From an uncultured Chlorobiales bacterium (GTDB lineage Bacteria; Bacteroidota; Chlorobiia; Chlorobiales; Chlorobiaceae): a stretch of 5,016 bases of DNA. Shown one piece after another: positions 1 through 5,016 of the stretch (the stretch's first letter is position 1; the number at the start of each line of letters is the position of its first letter). The notes under the pieces were generated by a model. The model was not told the origin of the DNA, made no database searches, and saw only the letters and a list, made by a program, of their open reading frames with translations. The position numbers and the translations under genes are program-made. The stretch spans positions 1-5,016 of the forward strand of contig CAIUQW010000028.1 in NCBI GenBank assembly GCA_903901395.1, read 5' to 3'.

Positions 1-434
1 ATGACATCGAAAATGTAGTAGCGCACCGACACCTCGTTCCATATCTCCGCGACGGAGAGCGTGGTGAAGATTTCATAGAGCGGAAACAGCACGATCAGGA
101 TCAGCATGAGACCTGCCGCCGCCTTCAGGAGCGGCATATCCGCAGCCACCGCTATCGTCACCATCACGAGCGCCAGTAGCACGGCAGCGATGAAGAGGCG
201 CTGACGCCCGGGATCGATCCGCAATTCAGGATAGATCGCCGCCGTCAGGTAGCGGTTAAAGAGCAGAATTGCCAGGTTGCCGAAGCCGACAAAAAAGAGG
301 TACGGATGAATCTTGAGCAGGAATGCGTGGTTCGCCAGTACTCCAAGGCTCCCGGTGAGAGCCGCGATGGAGATAACGGTGAAGGAGACGGTGAGAAAAG
401 TTTTCGATATTTCTCTGAGCGATTGTACTGACAT
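1..434 (-). CDS. Polytopic membrane protein, 3' end beyond window (partial)
   Basis: I do not recognise this protein with confidence. The frame opens at an ATG (432-434) and stays open for 144 codons to the left edge, so the C-terminus is missing. The previous in-frame codon run holds only the stop of the upstream gene (TAA, 471-473) and no other start, which fixes this ATG, although there is no convincing Shine-Dalgarno. Visible structure: a short amphipathic N-terminus, then hydrophobic stretches at about residues 12-34, 44-60, 80-98 and 102-120, suggesting at least four membrane helices. The segment between helices one and two contains His36 and His43 (NHAF...KIHPY), and the loop at 61-79 is polar. 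Histidines at helix ends with the HPYLFFVGFGN pattern recall haem- or copper-binding membrane proteins such as NnrS or oxidase subunit I relatives, but this is only a resemblance. It lies 36 nt after the DoxX-like gene on the same strand and is probably in the same operon. Confidence 0.75.
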   Translation of the reverse strand, partial: MSVQSLREISKTFLTVSFTVISIAALTGSLGVLANHAFLLKIHPYLFFVGFGNLAILLFNRYLTAAIYPELRIDPGRQRLFIAAVLLALVMVTIAVAADMPLLKAAAGLMLILIVLFPLYEIFTTLSVAEIWNEVSVRYYIFDV

Positions 435-470
435 CGTGTTATGGTATCGTTCGTTATAGTTGCCGTCCGG

Positions 471-854
471 TTACGATTCAGTTTGTTGCATGGAGATGAA
501 CGCGGTGATCGAAAGAGCTATCAGCGCCACATTGAGCGTCACCGGGTTGAACGGCTGCACGAGGAGCTGTGGCTCTGTCAGCGACACAAAGCCGAACAGG
601 CCGAGCATGGCAGCGATATTGAGCAGAAACGGCCAGCGCCACGGCGACAGTAAAATCAGCACGCCGAAGAGCATTTCGCCGTAGCCCATGATCGAGCAGA
701 GAAAGCCGAACATCGGCCCGAGATGCGAGAGCAGCCCAAGTTCGATGGGACTCTGGCACACCAGCTTCGGCACGATGCCCTGGTAAATCCAGACAAAAGC
801 GAGCGCGATCCGGCTGACCAGCACCACCGGCGACTGACGAAAAAAATGATTCAT
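471..854 (-). CDS. DoxX-like small integral membrane protein
   Basis: A 127-residue hydrophobic protein. The N-terminal helix carries the run ALAFVWIYQGIVPKLV (about residues 16-31), typical of the DoxX-like family (DoxX_3 type: a helix ending in Y-Q-G-x-V-P-K-L, then an acidic Glu-Leu pair, then a second helix with Gly-x-Gly-Glu). Here the later pieces are IELG (about 35-38) and MGYGEMLFGVLILL (about 56-69). Two further helices follow at about 74-90 and 101-118, giving the usual four-helix topology and length. Members of this family often accompany redox or NAD(P)-binding proteins, but their biochemical role is not settled and none is visible here. I chose the ATG at 852-854 because the family sequence begins just before the first helix. 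The frame can be extended to a TTG at 903-905, which would add 17 residues that do not look conserved. Neither start has a strong Shine-Dalgarno. The upstream neighbour is an IS3 remnant ending about 40 nt away, so the promoter may have been altered by that insertion. Confidence 0.8.
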   Translation of the reverse strand: MNHFFRQSPVVLVSRIALAFVWIYQGIVPKLVCQSPIELGLLSHLGPMFGFLCSIMGYGEMLFGVLILLSPWRWPFLLNIAAMLGLFGFVSLTEPQLLVQPFNPVTLNVALIALSITAFISMQQTES

Positions 855-894
855 GACAACGAGGGTTACTGCTAACGATACTGAAAGATAACAG

Positions 895-1377
895 TTACAA
901 GACAAATACAGCCACTCTCAACGTTAAATGAGCATCGAAAGTGCGCATTGGCGGGAATTCGTGATTGCGGGATGTGGAAAAGAGTAATACTTCTGACCAG
1001 CCTCCCGTTTCCAGGATCGCCTGATCATTGAAACGGGAAGCTTCATGAATTGGAAAATCTTCCGGTGTCAGGCAGCCTGAGGCACTGTGTGGGCGGATTG
1101 TTTGGTGATCATCCCGCCACCATCCGAAAGCTTGTAATTCTTTTTCTGTTGGTTTGGTCTTGCTCACCGGAGTATCGGAGAGAGGTATTCGCTTGGGATC
1201 GTAGTCGAATTTCCTCTTGGTGGTATCTGCCAGAAAAATACCATCAAAAAGGTCAAGCTTTTTGATCCGGCCATTAAAATTCTCAAAAAAATGCCCGGCC
1301 TTTAGTCCGTGGTATGCAGATAAGACAAAACTAATAAAGGCTTTAGCCTGATTTCTTTCAACGACAGCGATTGCGAT
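895..1377 (-). pseudogene. Decayed IS3-family transposase (OrfB) C-terminal remnant
   Basis: Read on the minus strand, the frame is open from just after two consecutive stop codons (TAA TAA, 1378-1383) to a TAA at 895-897, about 160 codons, without an ATG near the beginning. Three blocks match the end of the IS3-family DDE integrase in order. First, KAFISFVLSAY resembles the usual E-F-I-S-x-x-L-x-A-W/Y. Second, FFENFNGRI resembles F-I-E-S-F-N-G-R, whose Glu is the last catalytic DDE residue. Third, WWRDDHQTIRPHSASGCLTP plus EDF (1054-1122) resembles W-R-x-D-Y-N-x-x-R-P-H-S-x-L-G-Y-L-T-P-E-E-F. The spacing is wrong: the first two blocks are too close and the last two too far apart. The catalytic Asp residues and OrfA are absent. 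After EDF come about 50 unrelated codons. A GTG at 1165-1167 could start a 90-residue product, but I do not think it is a functional gene. It sits between the tRNA-Ser cluster terminator and the DoxX-like gene. Confidence 0.65.
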
Positions 1378-1435
1378 TTATTATGGCTGGAGTAATAACA
1401 ATACATTTAGAGACAACAGCAGACCCCAAAACAAG

Positions 1436-1461
1436 AAAAGCCCTGATTTTACAGGGCTTTT
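1436..1461 (-). terminator. Intrinsic terminator after the tRNA-Ser cluster
   Basis: A 10-bp perfect stem, AAAAGCCCTG (1436-1445) with CAGGGCTTTT (1452-1461), encloses a 6-nt loop. Read on the minus strand it is followed by a T-rich tail (TTTTCTTGTTTT). It lies about 30 nt beyond the 3' end of the last serine tRNA, which fits its role as the end of the tRNA transcript. The A/T flanks make it partly bidirectional, but there is no plus-strand gene that would need it. Confidence 0.8.
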
Positions 1462-1473
1462 TGGACTACATGA

Positions 1474-1490
1474 GACAGTGTTGAACTGTC
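1474..1490 (-). other. Small hairpin in the tRNA trailer
   Basis: GACAGT (1474-1479) pairs with ACTGTC (1485-1490) around a 5-nt loop, only 3 nt beyond the encoded CCA of the Ser-GCU tRNA and before the terminator. It may be a structure in the precursor trailer that affects 3' processing. This is inference from position and perfect pairing only. Confidence 0.35.
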
Positions 1491-1492
1491 AT

Positions 1493-1586
<94 letters not shown>

Positions 1587-1598
1587 AGAACTCTGATG

Positions 1599-1681
1599 CG
1601 GAGGATGAGGGACTCGAACCCCCAAGGGCGCAAACCCGGCAGTTTTCAAGACTGCTGCCTTACCAATTAGGCTAATCCTCC
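1599..1681 (-). tRNA. tRNA-Ser (anticodon UGA), no encoded CCA
   Basis: A class II tRNA on the minus strand. The acceptor stem GGAGGAT pairs with ATCCTCC, with discriminator G at 1599. The anticodon stem GCAGT/ACTGC closes the loop CTTGAAA, giving UGA, which reads UCA and by wobble other UCN codons. A 15-nt variable region (GGG...CCC stem) marks it as serine type, and the T loop is TTCGAGT. The next three bases in the RNA sense are CAT, not CCA, so CCA must be added by nucleotidyltransferase, unlike its two neighbours. The D arm (GCCTAATTGGTAAGGC) differs from the GCCGAGTGGCTGAAGGC of the Ser-GCU tRNA. Only 12 nt separate it from Ser-GCU, which supports one precursor. Confidence 0.95.
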
Positions 1682-1759
1682 AGCGTATGTAAAGAACGGG
1701 CAATAAGATAGTGATTTACCCGAAAATTCCCAGCAGAAAATCACCATCGTCATTTTTCC

Positions 1760-1850
1760 TGGCGGAGAGGGAGGGATTCGAACCCTCGAGGGCTGTTACA
1801 CCCTACCCGCTTTCCAGGCGAGCGCACTAGACCAACTATGCGACCTCTCC
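1760..1850 (-). tRNA. tRNA-Ser (anticodon GGA)
   Basis: A 91-nt class II tRNA on the minus strand. The acceptor stem GGAGAGG pairs with CCTCTCC, with discriminator G and an encoded CCA (1760-1762). The anticodon stem and loop CTCGC-CTGGAAA-GCGGG gives GGA, reading UCC/UCU. The long variable arm (AGGGTGTAACAGCCCT) is of serine type and the T loop is TTCGAAT. It is the first tRNA of the cluster in transcription order, 78 nt upstream of Ser-UGA. The cluster promoter should lie between 1851 and about 1930 on the minus strand, but I see no strong -35/-10 pair there. Confidence 0.97.
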
Positions 1851-1956
1851 GTTTATAAGGCATGTAATGTACGAACCATTTTGTTTTTTCAAAAACTCAA
1901 GTCTCGATTCAGCCAAGAAAAAATCGCCGACAACTGCTTCCGTATGTTCGCCGTCG

Positions 1957-1985
1957 TTGTCAATCCGTACGCACTTTTGTAAATT
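1957..1985 (+). promoter_or_regulatory. Candidate sigma-70-type promoter for guaB
   Basis: TTGTCA (1957-1962, five of six matches to TTGACA) is followed after 17 nt by TAAATT (1980-1985, four of six to TATAAT). This would start transcription around 1992, leaving a leader of about 36 nt before guaB. The leader holds a weak Shine-Dalgarno, AAGG, at 2018-2021. The site lies in the divergent spacer between the tRNA cluster and guaB. No purine-box operator or riboswitch is recognisable. This is a motif match only. Confidence 0.35.
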
Positions 1986-2015
1986 GGCGGATTCATTTTC
2001 GCCGCAATCTCTTAA

Positions 2016-3512
<1,497 letters not shown>

Positions 3513-3535
3513 GAGTTCTGCGAATTCCGTTAAAG

Positions 3536-3564
3536 AAAACCCCGGTTTTACGCCGGGGTTTTTT
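3536..3564 (+). terminator. guaB: Intrinsic terminator of guaB
   Basis: AAAACCCCGG (3536-3545) pairs perfectly with CCGGGGTTTT (3553-3562) around a 7-nt loop and runs into TTTTTT (3559-3564). It begins 24 nt after the guaB stop codon. This is a strong classical terminator that separates guaB from the lipoprotein gene. Confidence 0.92.
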
Positions 3565-3570
3565 CGTGGA

Positions 3571-3624
3571 CTGATCGGACAGATCAGACTGATCGGACGA
3601 ATCACTCTGATCGGAAAAATGATT
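3571..3624 (+). repeat. Three imperfect 18-bp tandem repeats (9-bp sub-units)
   Basis: Three direct 18-bp units begin at 3571, 3589 and 3607, each starting CTGATCGGA: CTGATCGGACAGATCAGA, CTGATCGGACGAATCACT and CTGATCGGAAAAATGATT. The second half of unit one (CAGATCAGA) is itself a diverged copy of the 9-mer, so the array can be seen as 9-bp steps. Unit one can fold on itself (CTGATC with GATCAG). The array lies immediately after the guaB terminator and upstream of the lipoprotein gene. A related array lies on the other side of that gene (4817-4860). Confidence 0.75.
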
Positions 3625-3640
3625 ACTTTACAAGAAGTAA
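3623..3640. promoter_or_regulatory. Perfect 6-6-6 inverted repeat, possible operator
   Basis: TTACTT (3623-3628) and AAGTAA (3635-3640) form a perfect inverted repeat separated by TACAAG. It is 66 nt upstream of the lipoprotein start. The size and spacing fit a dimeric regulator site, but a chance occurrence is quite possible and no promoter boxes were convincing next to it. Confidence 0.2.
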
Positions 3641-3706
3641 CGCCTTTTCGGCGAGGCAGCGAAAGCCGATTTTTTCCCAAACTTTCTCCAGACAAGGAGA
3701 CCCACG

Positions 3707-4813
3707 ATGTTCAAAACGAACCGCCTGACACTCATCGCCCTGATATTCGCTTTTTTCCTGTCAGCATGTTCAGGTGTTCAGGATTCAGGGCTTTCGGAAA
3801 AGCAGATTGCGAAAATGGTGCTTGCCACCAGGCCGGGCAATCCTTCGCCGGATGTGTGGGCGCGAGCCATCAAGGAGAGCCTCGAAGAGCTGGGCCAGCC
3901 GGTTGACAAGGAGCACGTCAGCGCCGTGTGCGCTGTCATTTCGCAGGTGAGTGCATTTTCTCTCTCTCCGAAAAGTTCGCGTATGGCGAGCATTCTGCGC
4001 AAAAAGATCAAGGATGCGGAATCGAACGAGGTCTTGCGGCTTCTGATAGAAACCCGGCTCGATCAGACTGCCTCGAATGGCTTGAGCTTCCGGGAAAATA
4101 TCGAGTCGATTGGCAGCGAACTCGATTTCGAGAAGTGGTACGACGAGTTCACCTCAGCGAGCATCACAAAGCCGATTCTGCTCGTGCTCAAAAAGGATGC
4201 GAGCGATCTGGTAACTACGGCAGGCTCGATGCAGGTGTCGGTGAAGTTTTCCGAGGATTATCCGAAAAAACCGCTGAACGCAGGCGGTGGCAGCGTGCGC
4301 GATATGCTTTATACCTGCAAGGGCGGTGTATTTTACGGATCAGCCTATCTGCTCGACTTCAAGCATAACTACGACGACTGGAAGTATGTTTTCGCCGACT
4401 TCAACGCGGGCCACTACGCAAGCAGGAACGCCGGATTCCAGAAGATGCTGGCCCGGTTGACGCGCCGGATGGTTGATACTGACGGCGATCTGATGAACTA
4501 TGAAAACGGAAACCCTGCGCCGTCAGTCACCTACGTCACTTTCCTGAGCTTCCTCAAAAAGAAAGGGGTGGAGGTCGATGAAAAGCAGGTCATGAACGAT
4601 TTCAAACAGGAGAAGAGCTTCGATTTCGAGAACACCTGGTCGTACAAAACGCTCTCGGAGATGTACAAGAAAAAATACGGACGTCCGATTTACGCCGAGC
4701 TGCCCGATATCGCCATCAACAGCCCGAAATTCGTCAGCAAGAACCTCTCCACAAGATGGTTTGCCGAACAGGTGAAAGCCCGCTACAACCACTGCATGAG
4801 AACGAGAATTTGA
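3707..4813 (+). CDS. DUF1615-type outer-membrane lipoprotein, lysozyme-like motifs
   Basis: A 368-residue exported protein. The signal peptide (residues 1-20) ends in the lipobox L-S-A-C, so Cys21 should be acylated. Ser at +2 and no Asp suggest outer-membrane sorting if E. coli rules hold. The start is well supported by AAGGAGA (3694-3700), 6 nt before the ATG. The mature part matches what I recall of the DUF1615 family: an N-terminal helical region, CAVISQVSAF (75-84), GSMQVSVKF (173-181), GGVFYGSAYLLDF (206-218), FADFNAGHYASRNAGFQ (229-245), DGDLMNY (259-265) and a C-terminal block SPK...TRWFAEQVKARYNHC (339-363). G-x-M-Q and Y/F-N-A-G are arranged as in SLT/lysozyme-like transglycosylases. 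The family's first motif, as I remember it, is E-Q-E-S-x-F. Here it reads S-Q-V-S-A-F, so the putative catalytic Glu is Val81. A role in murein binding or remodelling is inference. The gene stands alone between two repeat arrays. Confidence 0.85.
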   Translation: MFKTNRLTLIALIFAFFLSACSGVQDSGLSEKQIAKMVLATRPGNPSPDVWARAIKESLEELGQPVDKEHVSAVCAVISQVSAFSLSPKSSRMASILRKKIKDAESNEVLRLLIETRLDQTASNGLSFRENIESIGSELDFEKWYDEFTSASITKPILLVLKKDASDLVTTAGSMQVSVKFSEDYPKKPLNAGGGSVRDMLYTCKGGVFYGSAYLLDFKHNYDDWKYVFADFNAGHYASRNAGFQKMLARLTRRMVDTDGDLMNYENGNPAPSVTYVTFLSFLKKKGVEVDEKQVMNDFKQEKSFDFENTWSYKTLSEMYKKKYGRPIYAELPDIAINSPKFVSKNLSTRWFAEQVKARYNHCMRTRI

Positions 4814-4816
4814 GTG

Positions 4817-4860
4817 AGATCGGACAAATCTGACTGATCCGTCTGATCCGTCCGATCTGC
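4817..4860. repeat. 9-bp-unit repeats inside a 9-bp inverted repeat
   Basis: CTGATCCGT occurs twice in tandem (4834-4842, 4843-4851), followed by the diverged CCGATCTGC. The stretch is bounded by AGATCGGAC (4817-4825) and its exact complement GTCCGATCT (4850-4858), so the transcript could form a 9-bp stem with a 24-nt loop. It starts 3 nt after the lipoprotein stop codon. It may act as a transcript 3'-end stabiliser, but no T-run follows on the plus strand, so it is not a classical terminator. The unit is a complement-related variant of the array at 3571-3624. Confidence 0.65.
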
Positions 4861-4876
4861 GGGAGCGAATAAAAAA

Positions 4877-5016
4877 GGTTCCTCGCTGTTTCAAGTGGGT
4901 AAGCTGAAATTGAGTTTACCGCTGATCAGGTAAATCATCGTGATGAGATTTCTGTGCGTGCGATAGCCCCGCGCTCGCGCTTTGGCGGCCTGAACCAGAC
5001 TGTTGAGACCCTCCAG
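4877..5016 (-). mobile_element. ISL3-family insertion sequence, 3' end (partial)
   Basis: The element is recognised by its transposase C-terminus, which ends at 4891. Its outer end is probably at GGTTCCTC (from 4877 on the plus strand), which fits the GG-TTCTT/GGCTCTT type of terminal inverted repeat known for ISL3 elements. The adjacent ATAAAAAA (4869-4876) would be an 8-bp AT-rich target duplication, the size usual for this family. The left partner copy lies outside the window, so the exact boundary is inferred. Confidence 0.6.
4891..5016 (-). CDS. ISL3-family transposase, C-terminal 41 residues (partial)
   Basis: Read on the minus strand from the right edge, the frame is open for 41 codons to a TGA at 4891-4893. 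It encodes LEGLNSLVQAAKARARGY, then R-T-H-R-N-L-I-T-M-I-Y-L-I-S-G-K-L-N-F. This is the characteristic end of ISL3 (IS204/IS1001/IS1096/IS1165 group) DDE transposases: E-G-x-N-x-x-x-Q-x-A-K-x-R-A-R-G-Y followed by N-x-I-x-M-I-Y. The start, the DNA-binding zinc-finger region and most of the DDE core are beyond the window, so I cannot tell whether the gene is intact. The visible part has no stop or frameshift. It is convergent with the lipoprotein gene, 77 nt between the two stop codons. Confidence 0.88.
   Translation of the reverse strand: MEGLNSLVQAAKARARGYRTHRNLITMIYLISGKLNFSLPT

Noticed and set aside
892..921. TTGAGA/TAACTG pair as a promoter for the DoxX-like gene (minus strand)
   Set aside because: The -10 match is weak, the spacing is 18 nt and the region is AT-rich, so matches by chance are expected.
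1711..1744. 7-bp inverted repeat GTGATTT/AAATCAC between Ser-UGA and Ser-GGA
   Set aside because: The 20-nt loop and AT-rich stem give little stability. It could be a precursor spacer structure, but nothing supports a function.
1852..1892. Possible minus-strand promoter for the tRNA cluster (TTGAAA at 1887-1892 with TACATT, ATTACA or TATAAA boxes)
   Set aside because: The good -35 pairs only with poor or badly spaced -10 boxes, and the good TATAAA at 1852-1857 is too close to the tRNA 5' end. No single pair is convincing.
3571..3624. CRISPR array
   Set aside because: Units are 18 bp and directly abutting, without unique spacers, so this is a simple tandem repeat.
3646..3676. Hairpin TCGGC...GCCGA followed by TTTTTT, upstream of the lipoprotein gene, as an attenuator or terminator
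   Set aside because: The stem is only 5 bp with a 12-nt loop and partly competes with other pairings, so it is too weak to call.

Overview
The window looks like chromosomal DNA of a Gram-negative, moderately GC-rich bacterium. My best guess is a green sulfur bacterium (Chlorobaculum/Chlorobium type). That rests on the overall look of the proteins and on short GATCGGAC-type intergenic repeats; no single diagnostic marker is present. The layout is ordinary chromosome interrupted by insertion-sequence debris, and I see no defence island, biosynthetic cluster or clearly new multi-gene system.

Positions 1-854, minus strand: two small membrane-protein genes in tandem. The upstream one is a DoxX-like four-helix protein (471-854). 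The downstream one is an unrecognised polytopic membrane protein that runs off the left edge (1-434). They are 36 nt apart and probably co-transcribed. Positions 895-1377, minus strand: a decayed IS3-family transposase C-terminus that is still open in frame, lying directly upstream of the DoxX-like gene. Positions 1436-1850, minus strand: an intrinsic terminator preceded by three tandem serine tRNAs, in transcription order GGA, UGA, GCU. With one anticodon each for UCC/UCU, UCA and AGC/AGU, the cluster covers most serine codons. The middle tRNA does not encode its CCA end.

Positions 2028-3512, plus strand: an intact guaB (IMP dehydrogenase) with its Bateman/CBS module, a candidate promoter in the 177-nt divergent spacer to the tRNAs, and a strong terminator just after the stop codon. 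guaB therefore looks monocistronic. Positions 3707-4813, plus strand: an outer-membrane-type lipoprotein of the DUF1615 family, with a good Shine-Dalgarno and a clear lipobox. It carries motifs that resemble lysozyme-like lytic transglycosylases, but a Val sits where I would expect the catalytic Glu. Related 9/18-bp repeats flank this gene on both sides. Positions 4877-5016, minus strand: the 3' end of an ISL3-family insertion sequence, covering the transposase C-terminus and probable terminal inverted repeat.

Functionally the genes are independent units: translation (tRNA-Ser), guanine nucleotide synthesis (guaB), an envelope lipoprotein and small membrane proteins. The points most worth a second look are the Val substitution in the lipoprotein, the flanking 9-bp-unit repeats, the serine tRNA cluster next to an IS remnant, and the still-open decayed transposase frame.
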